Positions 7,597-17,013 are shown, counted from the first letter of the stretch. The stretch is DNA of 64,000 nucleotides from Spirosoma foliorum (GCF_014117325.1 NZ_CP059732.1:2178501-2242500); one strand, 5' to 3'. Numbers and translations: made by a program. Notes: generated from the sequence alone by a model not told the origin.

Positions 7597-7962
7597 TTAT
7601 TGGTTTTTCTTTATATCCAGAAAAACCAGTAAGGACTGAATCTTTCCAGCTTCGAAGGTAAAAATGTCCTGGCCCGTAACCCGTGCCGGATCAGCGGGTG
7701 GCCCGAATTGCCAGTTCACGCGGGCTATGTTATGATGCGATTCGACGGGTGTCCGTTGAGCAAAACTGTATTGGGGTCGTTCAGACAGCAGATTGCCAAT
7801 ATATGCATCGATGTTTGGCAGGCCATTGAATCGGTAATGAGCAATGACTAAAATATCGTTACTGTATAACTGTTCAATGGCCTCTCTTCGGGTTGACCCG
7901 TTTCGGTCACTCCATACGGTAAAGTGCTTCGCGATTAACGTGTTTATTTCGTCTTCTTCCAT
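7597..7962 (-). CDS. NTF2-like (SnoaL-fold) protein
   Basis: The protein is 121 aa: MEEDEINTLIAKHFTVWSDR, I-E-Q-L-Y-S-N-D-I-L-V, then a beta-rich half ending QDIFTFEAGKIQSLLVFLD. This pattern is usual in small NTF2-like proteins annotated as nuclear transport factor 2 family. Function is unknown. It lies between a truncated Crp-type regulator gene and another NTF2-like gene, all on the minus strand; the regulator may once have controlled them. Confidence 0.7.
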   Translation of the reverse strand: MEEDEINTLIAKHFTVWSDRNGSTRREAIEQLYSNDILVIAHYRFNGLPNIDAYIGNLLSERPQYSFAQRTPVESHHNIARVNWQFGPPADPARVTGQDIFTFEAGKIQSLLVFLDIKKNQ

Positions 7963-8125
7963 GCCAGTTGATCGGGTAAATGTTGTGCTTCCTCCGTGCG
8001 ATTGAGCGCAAAGTTGCGGCTATCGAGTAAGCTCATCATTGACATTTATCAAAAAAAAGAAAGAAACCCAAACATGGTTGGTAAAAAGTAGCCAGAAATG
8101 GTTCTGCTATTCGAAGCACGTGTGC

Positions 8126-8650
8126 TTATCGCTTTCGGGCAACCTTATTCCTCATTCGGCTCAGTGTTTCGGCACTGATGCCCAAATAAGACGCAATCAT
8201 ACTTTGCGGTAGGCGGGTATTGAGGCTGGGGTAATTCGTTAAAAAATGAAGGTATTTTTCTTCCGCACTGTAACTGATGGCGGCATGAATACGTTGCTGA
8301 GCGGCTATAAACCCACGGTGCAGGATCTCGTTGACCATATGGTCAAACAAGGGTATCTCTCTCCGAAGTTGCTCAAAATGTTCTTCTTTGATGATGACTA
8401 AGACGGAATCTTCTACCGCGTCGATGTTAAATGAAGATGGCTTGCCCGAAATGAGGCTTTGCCGGTCCCCTGTCCACCCGTTCTCTACCGCAAAATTGAG
8501 GATATGTTCCGTGCCTTTAGCATCGACGGAATAAATGCGTAAACAGCCACTAGCCACAAAGACATTCAGTTGCCAGACGTCGCCTTCCTGCAAAAGAAAT
8601 TGTTTCTTTTTCAGTTTTTTTATCACGCTGTATAACCGGATGTGCTCCAG
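8126..8650 (-). pseudogene. Crp/Fnr-type regulator, 5' end cut off by an IS
   Basis: The readable part begins at the IS junction (8650) as LEHIRLYSVIKKLKKKQFLLQEGDVWQ. It contains the cyclic-nucleotide-binding beta-roll region (V-A-S-G-C-L-R-I-Y, E-N-G-W-T-G-D) and a short C-terminal HTH (MIASYLGISAETLSRMRNKV). Crp-type regulators of this group are about 190 aa, so roughly 20 N-terminal residues are missing. An internal ATG at 8626 could allow a 166-aa product, but the first beta strand would be lost. The start region was not found beyond the other end of the IS at 10185. Confidence 0.8.
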
Positions 8651-8736
8651 TGTACGTCGTCAAATGAAAGTGGACAAAAGGGGTGAAAATGAGAAGAGAC
8701 AATTCAGTAAATTGTTTCACTCAAACCTCCTTAATT

Positions 8737-9129
8737 ATGTCCAATTCGGCTAAAACCTCCAAAGCCAAGCGCACAGCCTCGCAATCTCCCACCTCTGCCG
8801 AGCGCAAGCCTGCTTTATCCATCATCAAAGACATTCAGCGACAAACCCGACGCCAATACACCGCTGAAGAAAAGATTCGCATTGTGCTAGAAGGCTTGCA
8901 AGGCGAACAGTCAGTAGCTGAGATCTGTCGGCGGGAAGGGCTCAACACCAACATTTATTACCGCTGGAGTAAAGAGTTTCTCGAAGCGGGTAAGAAACGA
9001 CTGGCGGGTGATACAACTCGAGAAGCCACCGCTCCCGAAGTGCAGTCCATCAAGTCCGAAAATGAGGCTCTTAAACAGCTGGTAGCCGAACTGAGCTTAG
9101 AGAATCGGGTATTAAAAAAAAAGCCTTAA
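8737..9129 (+). CDS. IS3-type transposase orfA (HTH protein)
   Basis: The protein is 130 aa. After a Ser/Lys-rich N-terminus, the HTH_Tnp_1 domain reads R-R-Q-Y-T-A-E-E-K-I-R-I-V-L-E-G-L with R-R-E-G-L-N-T-N-I-Y-Y-R-W-S-K-E-F. A C-terminal leucine-zipper-like helix ends LKQLVAELSLENRVLKKKP. It binds the element ends and is often joined to orfB by frameshifting. The start ATG at 8737 was chosen because upstream codons belong to the terminal leader. The end lies in an A8 run, a usual slippage site, 26 nt before orfB. Confidence 0.82.
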   Translation: MSNSAKTSKAKRTASQSPTSAERKPALSIIKDIQRQTRRQYTAEEKIRIVLEGLQGEQSVAEICRREGLNTNIYYRWSKEFLEAGKKRLAGDTTREATAPEVQSIKSENEALKQLVAELSLENRVLKKKP

Positions 9130-9155
9130 GGCCGACGATTAACCCCGATCATCAC

Positions 9156-10130
9156 ATGACTCAGTCCGAGAAAATGGAGATTATAAGCTTAGTCGAACAG
9201 TCACCCATCAGTGTAAAGGCCACGTTACAGGAACTGGGGATCAACCGAGCTACTTTTTACAGCTGGTATAAGCGTTATTTAAGCGCTGGCTTTGATGGCT
9301 TGGCCGATCAACCTTGCCGTCGTACAAGCATCTGGAATCAACTACCAATCGGCGAAAAAAATCGGATTGTTGAGCTAGCTTTAGATCGACCTGACCTTTC
9401 CAGTCGCGAACTGGCTTGCTATATCGTTGATAATGAGCAGTGGTTTGTCTCCGAATCCACCGTTTACCGGGTTCTCAAAAGTCGGGGGCTAATCACTACC
9501 CCTGCTTATCGGTTGATGGAAGCGGCTGACCACTTCTATAATCCGACCACGGCTCCCAATCAACTCTGGCAGACTGACTTCACCTATTTCAAGATCAAGC
9601 ACTGGGGTTGGTATTATCTGTCGACGGTATTGGATGATTATTCTCGGTACATCTTAGCTTGGGAATTATGTCCGGGCATGCAAGCGACAGATGTAGAGCG
9701 AACCGTGCAAGCTGCTCTGAAAGCGAGTAGTCTGAAAAGTGGTCAGCGGCCTCGTATGCTCTCCGACAATGGTTCGGCTTATGTATCTCGCTATCTAAAG
9801 GATTATCTGAAAGGAGAAAGCATCGATCATATTCGTAGCGCTCCCTTTCATCCGATGACCCAAGGAAAGATCGAGCGGTATCATCGATCCATGAAAAACG
9901 TGCTGTTATTAGAACACTACTATAGTCCGGATGAGTTGAGAGAACGCCTAACGGAGTGGGTAGACTATTATAATCATCAACGCTACCATGAATCACTGGA
10001 CAACGTACGGCCAGCCGATGCGTACTGGGGCCGTCAAGAGCAGATCTTGGCTAGTCGGCAAAAAACGAAGCAGCTAAGTTTGTCCCAACGCCGGAAAAAT
10101 CATATTTTTCAGCGAGCCCAAAGTGGCTAA
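9156..10130 (+). CDS. IS3-type transposase orfB (DDE integrase domain)
   Basis: The protein is 324 aa. N-terminal HTH region (SVKATLQELGINRATFYSWY), then an rve integrase core with D at WQTDFTYFK, D at LSDNGSAY and E at GKIERYHRSMKN, i.e. a complete DDE triad. The C-terminus has Y-Y-N-H-Q-R-Y-H-E-S-L, typical of the family. All catalytic residues are present and no 16-nt insertion is seen, so the element may be active. Confidence 0.9.
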   Translation: MTQSEKMEIISLVEQSPISVKATLQELGINRATFYSWYKRYLSAGFDGLADQPCRRTSIWNQLPIGEKNRIVELALDRPDLSSRELACYIVDNEQWFVSESTVYRVLKSRGLITTPAYRLMEAADHFYNPTTAPNQLWQTDFTYFKIKHWGWYYLSTVLDDYSRYILAWELCPGMQATDVERTVQAALKASSLKSGQRPRMLSDNGSAYVSRYLKDYLKGESIDHIRSAPFHPMTQGKIERYHRSMKNVLLLEHYYSPDELRERLTEWVDYYNHQRYHESLDNVRPADAYWGRQEQILASRQKTKQLSLSQRRKNHIFQRAQSG

Positions 10131-10344
10131 AACCATCTCTTCTCTTTTCACCCGCGTCTGTCCACTTTCATTTGACGACATACATCGGACTTAAAATCGA
10201 ACGAGGTGGTTAGTAAAAATAGGCCAGATAGGGCCGAATACACGGTTAAAGTTGATAACTTGTTTATGGTAGTTGTTGTGATTAAAAAAGTAAATTGGTT
10301 GATTATGAGTTGATCAGGAGAGAAGCTCAGCTCTGATGTTAAGT

Positions 10345-10370
10345 CCCTTCCCTGATTTTTCAGGGGAGGG
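10345..10370 (-). terminator. GC-rich hairpin downstream of hemerythrin gene
   Basis: The stem CCCTTCCCTGA / TCAGGGGAGGG has one wobble pair. It lies 15 nt past the stop of the minus-strand gene ending at 10386. It lacks a long T run, so it may be a repeat-type or processing hairpin instead. Confidence 0.45.
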
Positions 10371-10385
10371 GTTGGGGTAAAACTA

Positions 10386-11057
10386 TCAGGCTACCTCCAG
10401 AGCAGCATGTATTTTCGTCAGACGCTCGGACGGCAACTCTTCTCTGGCCATTTGCAGGAAGGAATCGAATACAAAAACCGGTGCGCCCTGTTTAACGCCT
10501 GACAGCCATTCAATTACTTCCTTGTCATTGATGGAACGCATCATCCATCGGCTTTCGGCCATTAGCGTCTGAGGTGAAATTGCCTCAATAATCTCGTGCT
10601 CCATATGCCGAATTTCTTCATCGGTATAATGCTTCCAGAGCAGATAGATCAGCACAGTCTCCTCTTTATTCATGTGGTAGAGATTAAAGCCAATGAACTC
10701 GCTGAAGGCGAAGTGAATACGTTGACCAATCGCTTCCAGCTGATTCTCAGACGTAGTGGTCCGCCATTCCTGAATGTGATCAAAAAGCGACTGAGTTAAG
10801 CGGTGATCGATCTCATGATCTTTTTCCAGCTCATCAATGAGTTGCGCGTTCTGTTTGCGGATGTGCGGTAGAATAAACCGATCCTCATGTTCGGCGTGTT
10901 CATCGAAAAAATGAAGTGCCTGCTCTAACTGATCGATAGTTTCGCCTGCTTCTGACTGCGAAAAATCGGTTTGCTGTAAACGAATAGCCGTATCGTACAG
11001 CATGCCACGAAGGCCTTTATGAATTTGATTAAATACGTTGTAACGCTGATTTTGCAT
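10386..11057 (-). CDS. Hemerythrin-domain protein
   Basis: The protein is 223 aa. The four-helix HHE pattern is visible: QIHKGLRG near residue 12, H-F-F-D-E-H-A-E-H-E-D around 50-60, L-P-H-I, D-H-E-I-D-H-R and N-L-Y-H-M-N-K-E-E near 130. These His and Glu residues would bind a di-iron centre for O2 or NO sensing or iron storage. A C-terminal part of about 80 residues (MAESRWMMRSINDKEVIEWL) is an extension of unknown role. The next gene upstream is RidA-type, after a 185-nt gap. Confidence 0.85.
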   Translation of the reverse strand: MQNQRYNVFNQIHKGLRGMLYDTAIRLQQTDFSQSEAGETIDQLEQALHFFDEHAEHEDRFILPHIRKQNAQLIDELEKDHEIDHRLTQSLFDHIQEWRTTTSENQLEAIGQRIHFAFSEFIGFNLYHMNKEETVLIYLLWKHYTDEEIRHMEHEIIEAISPQTLMAESRWMMRSINDKEVIEWLSGVKQGAPVFVFDSFLQMAREELPSERLTKIHAALEVA

Positions 11058-11242
11058 GATCTTTTTGGTATGTAGAGGGTGAACTAATGGATGAATAATC
11101 GGAGGTTGGTGTGGTCAGCCCAGATGGCAGTGCTTTCTCGACAGCGACAATCTGATGGCTGATACACGGATGTTTGCGAAGGCATGATAACCCGCAAGCC
11201 CCGGCAGAACGTTGACTGGATCGGCACATAGTGTACAGACGT

Positions 11243-11635
11243 TTACTTGACGGCTGTTGCTTCAATCTCAATCCTGAGCTGCGGAAATGCCAGTGCGTTG
11301 ACTTCGGTTAATGTGCTCGATGGCACACAGTCTGCCCGTTGCAATCGGTTCATTACCTGACCGTAAGCCGCAAAAAACTGCTCAATTGAGGTCGTATAGA
11401 AGTTTAGGCGCACTACGTTTTTCAGGGAGTAGCCCGCTTGTTGCAAGACCGTGTCCAGATTATCGAAACACAGACCGATTTGCTCCTCCATCGTGCCGTC
11501 AACGGGTTGGCCTTGTGCATTTATTGCAGCCTGTCCGGCACAATACAGCGTATGGGTTGCGAGAGGGATTTCTACTGCCTGGGTATAGCCTAAGTGGTCT
11601 TGCCATTGCCAGGGATTGATAACTGTTTTGTTCAT
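11243..11635 (-). CDS. RidA family protein
   Basis: The protein is 130 aa, the normal size for RidA/YjgF. It has H-T-L-Y-C-A-G-Q-A-A-I-N-A-Q-G-Q-P-V-D-G, Q-I-G-L-C-F-D-N-L, N-V-V-R-L-N-F-Y-T-T and S-S-T-L-T-E-V-N-A-L-A-F-P. Members with the active-site Arg hydrolyse reactive enamine/imine intermediates; here the conserved Arg position reads S-S-T-L-T-E-V rather than R-x-x-V, so this may belong to a subgroup with another role. It acts in the cytoplasm as a trimer in known members. Confidence 0.85.
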   Translation of the reverse strand: MNKTVINPWQWQDHLGYTQAVEIPLATHTLYCAGQAAINAQGQPVDGTMEEQIGLCFDNLDTVLQQAGYSLKNVVRLNFYTTSIEQFFAAYGQVMNRLQRADCVPSSTLTEVNALAFPQLRIEIEATAVK

Positions 11636-11684
11636 GGGTATTGTTGTTTAAAAGAGGAAATTGTAGCTGGAAATTTGTTAATAC

Positions 11685-12419
11685 TTATGAAACCAGTGCT
11701 TTTACCGGTTCAGGCATGGTGCGATAATTACCCGCAGCGTAGCCAATAGGCAGTTGGTTTACTTCGAACGAATAGAGTTCGTGGATGGCTTCGTCGGCTC
11801 CGGTAGTAAATCGAACCCGGCAATAAGTCAGCCCTGCCTGCGTGTTCGAAAAAAGCCAGGTACGGCCCAGTTTCGCGAGTATAAAGAGACCATTATCATC
11901 GCCCAATGCATTGAAATCGAGTATTGGTTTCGTTTTGCAAAACTGCTCCACTCGAAAACGGCGTTGAATTTCTCGGGCTGTGTAAGCTACATCCTGGGTT
12001 GGTAGACCGATCTCGCTGACACACTGAAATAAATCCGAAAAGGTTAGGTTTGGATCATTCAGATTAAGGTCAGTTCGGGCAATGAACTCCAGCAGATTTC
12101 CGCAGGGATCGTAGAAATAACAGGCTTTTGCGCGCCAGTCAGGAAAATAGGCAATGGTTTTTCCGGGTTCCTGCGTCGATAAATAATCCAGATCGTAATA
12201 ATACATAAGCACATCAAGCGAATCGCACGGTACGTTGATCGCGACGTGATAAGGAGCCACTGGCTTGTCGACGAGCTGAAACGTGAGCTGAGTGAAACCA
12301 ACCAGCACCGTCAGATGGGCGACGGAACGACTTAAGAGGGGCAGTCCAAGACGACCGACGTAGAAAAGGCGAATGGCCTCCAGGTTATTTGTATACAGAT
12401 CAAGTTCAAGGATTTTCAT
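11685..12419 (-). CDS. VOC-superfamily (glyoxalase-like) protein
   Basis: The protein is 244 aa. The first half starts MKILELDLYTNNLEAIRLFY and shows the VOC pattern ending in a metal-site-like stretch K-A-C-Y-F-Y-D-P-C-G-N-L-L-E-F-I, with H and E in typical places. The second half (TREIQRRFRVEQFCKTKPIL onward) looks like a degenerate second module. Substrate unknown; isomerases, dioxygenases and resistance proteins share the fold. It is 49 nt upstream of the RidA-type gene, possibly in one operon. Confidence 0.8.
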   Translation of the reverse strand: MKILELDLYTNNLEAIRLFYVGRLGLPLLSRSVAHLTVLVGFTQLTFQLVDKPVAPYHVAINVPCDSLDVLMYYYDLDYLSTQEPGKTIAYFPDWRAKACYFYDPCGNLLEFIARTDLNLNDPNLTFSDLFQCVSEIGLPTQDVAYTAREIQRRFRVEQFCKTKPILDFNALGDDNGLFILAKLGRTWLFSNTQAGLTYCRVRFTTGADEAIHELYSFEVNQLPIGYAAGNYRTMPEPVKALVS

Positions 12420-12663
12420 AAAAAAGAGGATAAGAGAATTGGCGACTGACGAATTGATTTCTGTCCTGATTGCTTACTCAAAACTAGTTGGCTCAACTGC
12501 CTAAACACAGGTAGTTGTGTATGAACTGGCGAAAGCAACGTATGAACTGCGATTCGGATGCTTGTAATGTTTAGTTGGTTTATTATCAACGCTCTACGTA
12601 TCAGTTTGTCCACCTTTCTGCTTTTCTGAAGGTATGCGTAGCAGCTACTACCCGACGGTTGAA

Positions 12664-13548
12664 TTACTTCAATGAGCGGAAGTACTGATAGAGTGACGCT
12701 AACTCAATGTCGCTGTAGGCAGCAGTCATTTTCCACGGCATGTGATCGTTGTTAATCTGGTGACCGTTTGGCGTTTTGCCGGTGCGCAATGTATGGACAA
12801 ACTGATCCAGTGTCCAGCGTCCAGTCGCGCCGGTGCTGGTTAGGTTGGGGGTAGGAGGGAAGCCTGGTGCTACAGGATCACCGCCTTTCAGATCGGGCCT
12901 GTGGCAACCTGTACACGTAATTGACAGATACTTTCCTTGTCCGATACCCAGCGTTGTATCGGCGCGGGCAACCATCGGTTTTTGATGATCAATCATTTCG
13001 ACGGGCAATAGCGGCATTTTGCCTAAGTAGGTCATTACCTTTGCCACTGGCCCGATATCATGGCCGGGGAGTTCGTTGTCGACAGCAGGCACTTGTTGAC
13101 AGTAGGCAATCAACGCCTGTAGATCTGGCTCGGCCAGCACTGTGCTTTCGTGTGAAGGCATAAACAACAATGGCCGCCCCTTGCGGTCAACGCCATGACG
13201 TAGCGCCATCAGCCAGTCGGAGGTGCTGTAATCGGCGGGTCGACCACCTTTGCCTCGTGTCAGGTTCGCGGCTACAATCCTGCCAATAGGCCCGTCGTTC
13301 ATAAAGATTTTTCCTGCTAGATTTTTGCCATGGCAATCGGTACAGCCTTTAATGGTGGCCAAGTGTTCTCCCCGTTGCAGAGTGGCTTTGTCGGTCGGTA
13401 TAGCTAGGTTCTCGGTAGTAAACGAGTACGGCTTTTGGATTCGCTGATTGATATTGTGTGAAATCGTAAAATAGGCAACTACGACTAAGAGAATCAGGGT
13501 GAGGAAAATGCCACCGATCCATTTTCCGAGGGTACGAAGTTTGTTCAT
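12664..13548 (-). CDS. Membrane-anchored dihaem cytochrome c
   Basis: The protein is 294 aa with one N-terminal membrane helix (about residues 9-30) and two c-type haem motifs: C-T-D-C-H (residues 69-73) and C-T-G-C-H (around 215). A single-helix anchor with two cytochrome c domains suggests a periplasmic electron carrier, for example for a dehydrogenase or oxidase. Met axial-ligand candidates are present in both halves (MPSHES; HMPWKM near the end). ATG at 13548 was preferred to the upstream in-frame start because it precedes the basic-hydrophobic anchor directly. Confidence 0.85.
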   Translation of the reverse strand: MNKLRTLGKWIGGIFLTLILLVVVAYFTISHNINQRIQKPYSFTTENLAIPTDKATLQRGEHLATIKGCTDCHGKNLAGKIFMNDGPIGRIVAANLTRGKGGRPADYSTSDWLMALRHGVDRKGRPLLFMPSHESTVLAEPDLQALIAYCQQVPAVDNELPGHDIGPVAKVMTYLGKMPLLPVEMIDHQKPMVARADTTLGIGQGKYLSITCTGCHRPDLKGGDPVAPGFPPTPNLTSTGATGRWTLDQFVHTLRTGKTPNGHQINNDHMPWKMTAAYSDIELASLYQYFRSLK

Positions 13549-13727
13549 GTGAGGATTGTTTACAGATCGACCCAAAAGTAGTGGAGCTATGGGGCCAATT
13601 GAAGAGTGAGTTGTATGGACTGGTCAGGTAACCGGATGAACCGTAGTAAGAACTGACTGAACAGTGATTGGATAAACCAGTATCTGGTATATTACCAGCT
13701 GGTTTCTGATGGGGCCTCAAAGGCGAT

Positions 13728-13871
13728 ATGCAGGCATTGATCGTACAAAAGCCGTCATCTCTGATTGATGAATCATCCATTCAGGCAGGGCAATTTGTTA
13801 ATGAACGGTCTAAAGTGTATCGGTATCTACAGATTAACTACCGTAAACTTGTCAAACTGATTCGTGATTAA
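13728..13871 (+). CDS. Small ORF of 47 aa, possibly a gene fragment
   Basis: MQALIVQKPSSLIDESSIQA then GQFVNERSKVYRYLQINY and a basic end K-L-V-K-L-I-R-D. I do not recognise it. The composition is protein-like, and it lies directly before the IS701-like element at 13879, so it may be the end of a lost gene or a small protein of its own. Confidence 0.25.
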   Translation: MQALIVQKPSSLIDESSIQAGQFVNERSKVYRYLQINYRKLVKLIRD

Positions 13872-13878
13872 CTAAATT

Positions 13879-14928
13879 AGGACTTACGCAAAGGCAACTG
13901 AAGGATTCGCCAACTCTTGACGAAGGTAAGCATCTAATAAGCCTTGTTTGAGTTGGTAAACCGTTTTCTTAGTCTGATAAGCCAACTGTTTAAAACGTAA
14001 CCAAGTCAGAGCCGCTAAGCCAATGTGATTGCGTTGACTACGAGCTAATCGACATTGACAACATTCCAGACCCGTGATCTGCTTATCTTCTCGATGAAAC
14101 TGCTCAATTGTCCAACGAATACCACTTTTTTCTTCAGCGGCACTCGTCTCATTTTGAGCTAAATCGTTGGTGACGATATAGTCCGTCCGGTGGGTAGACA
14201 CCAGTACGCGGAACAGTTTAAGATAGGTGTTTTGAGGCATCTTGTGTACTTTAACCAGCTTACCCTGCTGCACCTGTTGAGCTGACCAGCTCAGATAGCT
14301 GACAGGTTGATACGGTTCTTTGCCACCTGAATCATCGACCTTACGGTTGCTCTTGATAGGACAGTAAAACAGTTTTTCATTGGTAATGAGCCACTTGAAG
14401 AGGTCGGTCACAGCATACCAACTGTCCATTAAGACGATTCGATAACTGATCTGGCGGGGTGCTAGTTGGTTAAGCATGTCCAACACATGATCCAACTTGC
14501 TTTTTCCATCCTCATCGGGATTAAAAATACGGTAGTCAATGAGCCAGAACTGATTAATTTTAGGATTGAAGTAGACACAATTAACCACACCGATGCCTTT
14601 GATGATTCCATGAGCATTTCCACTGTATTGCCGACGAACCAGTTCAATTTTATGACTATGTTCTTTATTGAGCACGGTATCATCAAAGAGGATATAGCCA
14701 TCGGTATCCAGTTGAATTTGGTGGCGGACATGTTGCCAGACCTGGCGAGGTGCCACTCGGCTAGCTTTGAGAAAGTACTGCACATTGTCATGGGTGATCC
14801 CTTCCAGGTGATCAGCCAAGTAGGTAGCCGTATAGTTGATCTGGCTACTCAGTAGAAACTGTCCGTAAAGTTGTGCGGTGACCTTCAAGCTATTTTTTAT
14901 TTCAATTTACCACTTTTGCGTAAGTCCT
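13879..14928 (-). mobile_element. IS701-like insertion sequence, intact
   Basis: The ends are inverted: AGGACTTACGCAAA at 13879 and its near complement ending at 14928 (TTTGCGTAAGTCCT). Length is 1050 bp with a single transposase gene. It is the reference that shows what the broken element at 821-3478 looked like. Short AT-rich flanks do not allow a sure target duplication. Confidence 0.87.
13884..14888 (-). CDS. IS701-like transposase (DDE superfamily), intact
   Basis: The protein is 334 aa. It has D-G-Y-I-L-F-D-D-T-V-L-N-K near residue 65 (first Asp), R-R-Q-Y-S-G-N-A-H-G-I-I-K-G-I-G-V-V, V-L-M-D-S-W-Y-A near 153 (second Asp) and I-R-W-T-I-E-Q-F-H-R-E-D-K-Q near 265 (Glu in the Y/W-R-K context of DDE_5-type enzymes). 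It should catalyse cut-and-paste movement. The gene fills nearly the whole element. No 16-nt insertion is present. The family name is by recall; IS4-group would be the alternative. Confidence 0.87.
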   Translation of the reverse strand: MKVTAQLYGQFLLSSQINYTATYLADHLEGITHDNVQYFLKASRVAPRQVWQHVRHQIQLDTDGYILFDDTVLNKEHSHKIELVRRQYSGNAHGIIKGIGVVNCVYFNPKINQFWLIDYRIFNPDEDGKSKLDHVLDMLNQLAPRQISYRIVLMDSWYAVTDLFKWLITNEKLFYCPIKSNRKVDDSGGKEPYQPVSYLSWSAQQVQQGKLVKVHKMPQNTYLKLFRVLVSTHRTDYIVTNDLAQNETSAAEEKSGIRWTIEQFHREDKQITGLECCQCRLARSQRNHIGLAALTWLRFKQLAYQTKKTVYQLKQGLLDAYLRQELANPSVAFA

Positions 14929-14966
14929 ATAAATAACACCATAGGCTGCTTGGACAAGCGTCAGGC

Positions 14967-15743
14967 TTATTTTCCCATCCACTTTCGGAAGTCCGTGGCA
15001 CGTTCCCGGCTCACTAATACCTCGTCAGTAGGAGCCGGTTTCAACACCAGCTTCAGTTTATGATGGAAATAGGAATGGATTTGCTGTACTGAATTGATGC
15101 TGATCAGAAATTGACGATTGACACGGAAGAAGAGAGACGGATCAAGCATATCTTCTAACTCTTCGAGATTATAATCCAGTGAATATTTCTGGCCGCCGAG
15201 CGTCCGAAGCAGGGTGACCCGCTCTTCATAGTGGAAATAGGCAATATCAGTCACATCAATTGGTAGCCATTGTGAGAGATGTCGAACCAGAAAGCGACGC
15301 CGATAGTCAGCCGGTTGCGTTTGTTGGCGCAACTGCTGAATCAATGCATCGATGGCAATGACCTGGACTGGCTGAGAGTGGAGTCGGTGGTTGAGTTGAT
15401 CATATTTTTCCAGGCTGGCAGCCAGTTCCTGTTGCTTAATGGGCTTCAGCAGGTAATCTATGCTGTTGACTTTAAACGCTTTAATGGCATATTCATCGTA
15501 GGACGTGGTAAAAATGATTGGCGCCGAAACCGTCGTTTGGTCAAAAATCTCGAAACTTTGTCCATCGGCCAGTTCGATGTCCATGAAGATCAGGTCTAGG
15601 TCGGGAGCCGTTTTCAGATAAGCGACCGACGCTTCAACGCTAGGTGTGGTCTGAACAATTCTCACCTGTGGAGCCACTTCCGAAAGGAGTTCAGTTAACC
15701 GAAAGACCGCTAATTCTTCGTCTTCAATCAGTAGTACGTTCAT
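14967..15743 (-). CDS. LytTR-family response regulator
   Basis: The protein is 258 aa. The receiver domain begins MNVLLIEDEELAVFRL (acidic pocket), with phospho-acceptor D in L-I-F-M-D-I-E-L-A-D-G (residue about 54), T-T-S-Y and Y-L-L-K-P-I (Lys). The C-terminal LytTR DNA-binding domain (from about 150) has Y-F-H-Y-E-E-R-V-T-L and F-F-R-V-N-R-Q-F-L-I-S-I. It is downstream of, and probably paired with, the LytS-type kinase at 15919-17013. Its DNA targets cannot be told; direct repeats near its own operon were not seen. Confidence 0.9.
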   Translation of the reverse strand: MNVLLIEDEELAVFRLTELLSEVAPQVRIVQTTPSVEASVAYLKTAPDLDLIFMDIELADGQSFEIFDQTTVSAPIIFTTSYDEYAIKAFKVNSIDYLLKPIKQQELAASLEKYDQLNHRLHSQPVQVIAIDALIQQLRQQTQPADYRRRFLVRHLSQWLPIDVTDIAYFHYEERVTLLRTLGGQKYSLDYNLEELEDMLDPSLFFRVNRQFLISINSVQQIHSYFHHKLKLVLKPAPTDEVLVSRERATDFRKWMGK

Positions 15744-15918
15744 ATCGTGTCCGGCGTTGAGGAAGCTGCCGGTAGGCCAGGTGATTTGTTTCGAAGGTAA
15801 AGTAAGAAATGGATACGCGGAGGTCGAATAAGATCCTGTTCGAACTGATTAAATGCCAGCCCGAACCCGTCAAAAGTAGATTCCAGGCAGCCAAACCGTG
15901 GCATGCTGAAACGGGACC

Positions 15919-17013
15919 TTATATAGGTATAAGCGGCAGAGCGACAACAAATTGCCCGGCTTCTTCCCGCACCGACGGTTTGGCTTGCCCCAGCATTTCA
16001 TATTTGGCCATAATGTTAGCTAGCCCCACACCATTGGAAATGACGCCTTGTTTTTTCTGCTGTAGATTGTTGCGAACGTGCAGATTGGCCAATTCATCCG
16101 TCTGAATTTCAACCCGTAATGGCTTATTGGTTAGCACAATATTGTGTTTTACAGCATTTTCAACCAGTAATTGTAAGGTCAATGGAGGTAATTGATACCG
16201 GTTAAAGCGATGATCAACCTGAATGCTTAACTCGAAACCGGTACCATGACGAGTCTGGAGCAGATGCGCATATGAGTGGATAAATTCCAATTCTGTAGCT
16301 AAATCGGTTAGGTTTTGCTCGTTAGCGCGTAGAATGTAGCGATAGACGGAGCTAAGTTCTTCGGCAAAGGTTTCGGCCTGACGAGGGTTTTTGCGAATTA
16401 GCGCAATCAGCGAATTGAGACTGTTAAACAGAAAATGAGGGTTTACCTGCTGCTTCAACGCGTCGAGCTGACTCTGCATATTAGCCACCCGCAATTTCTC
16501 CCGTTCCTGCTCAGACTGGAGCAACTGAGCCTTATAGTGCGATGAATCCAGTCGATAGAACACTAATTCATAGACGGTCACGAAAAATAGCCCTATGAAA
16601 ATGGCATGGAAGAAATCAATCCCGTTCGGACTAAACCGAAACGCATGATTGCCCATACGAATCACTGTTGGGCGTTCACCAATCCGAAACCCAACAAATG
16701 TGCCCCGCGTGTAGCTATAGTGCATCAAATCGGCCGACCAGGAAAACAGCGTAGTCACCATGGTACAGGCCAACAGGGTAAGGCCCAGTCGATACGCAGG
16801 TTTGAGGTGGGCCAGCACTACGTATCGGCAATAGATATTGATGGCTCGATTCAGGTGCCAGATCAGGATAATCGACACGATGTTGAGACCAATCGAGGCC
16901 AATCCCTGCGAGGTTAGCGGTTGCTGAATCGTGTCATCGTCTAGAATAAACAGGATTGCCAGTAGGCTAATACCGACGACGCGTATCCAAAAATCGTGGA
17001 TCGGGCGGTTCAT
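15919..17013 (-). CDS. LytS/YehU-type sensor histidine kinase
   Basis: The protein is 364 aa. Four hydrophobic segments occupy residues 1-165. The His_kinase domain (PF06580 type) follows: N-P-H-F-L-F-N-S-L-N-S-L-I with the phospho-accepting His at about residue 192, and the ATPase N-box L-Q-L-L-V-E-N-A-V-K-H-N at about 280, then G-V-G-L-A-N-I. It would sense a membrane signal and phosphorylate the LytTR regulator 175 nt downstream. No extracellular sensor domain is present. Confidence 0.9.
   Translation of the reverse strand: MNRPIHDFWIRVVGISLLAILFILDDDTIQQPLTSQGLASIGLNIVSIILIWHLNRAINIYCRYVVLAHLKPAYRLGLTLLACTMVTTLFSWSADLMHYSYTRGTFVGFRIGERPTVIRMGNHAFRFSPNGIDFFHAIFIGLFFVTVYELVFYRLDSSHYKAQLLQSEQEREKLRVANMQSQLDALKQQVNPHFLFNSLNSLIALIRKNPRQAETFAEELSSVYRYILRANEQNLTDLATELEFIHSYAHLLQTRHGTGFELSIQVDHRFNRYQLPPLTLQLLVENAVKHNIVLTNKPLRVEIQTDELANLHVRNNLQQKKQGVISNGVGLANIMAKYEMLGQAKPSVREEAGQFVVALPLIPI

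Larger units (their letters stand above)
8651..10184 (+). mobile_element. IS3-type insertion sequence, intact
   Basis: The terminal inverted repeats are TGTACGTCGTCAAATGAAAG at 8651 and TGTATGTCGTCAAATGAAAG as complement ending at 10184; total 1534 bp. It carries two ORFs, orfA and orfB. Flanks are tccag on the left and tcgga on the right, so no clear target duplication is visible, which suggests a later rearrangement or a very short duplication. A second, partial copy of its left end is at 2746-2933. Confidence 0.88.
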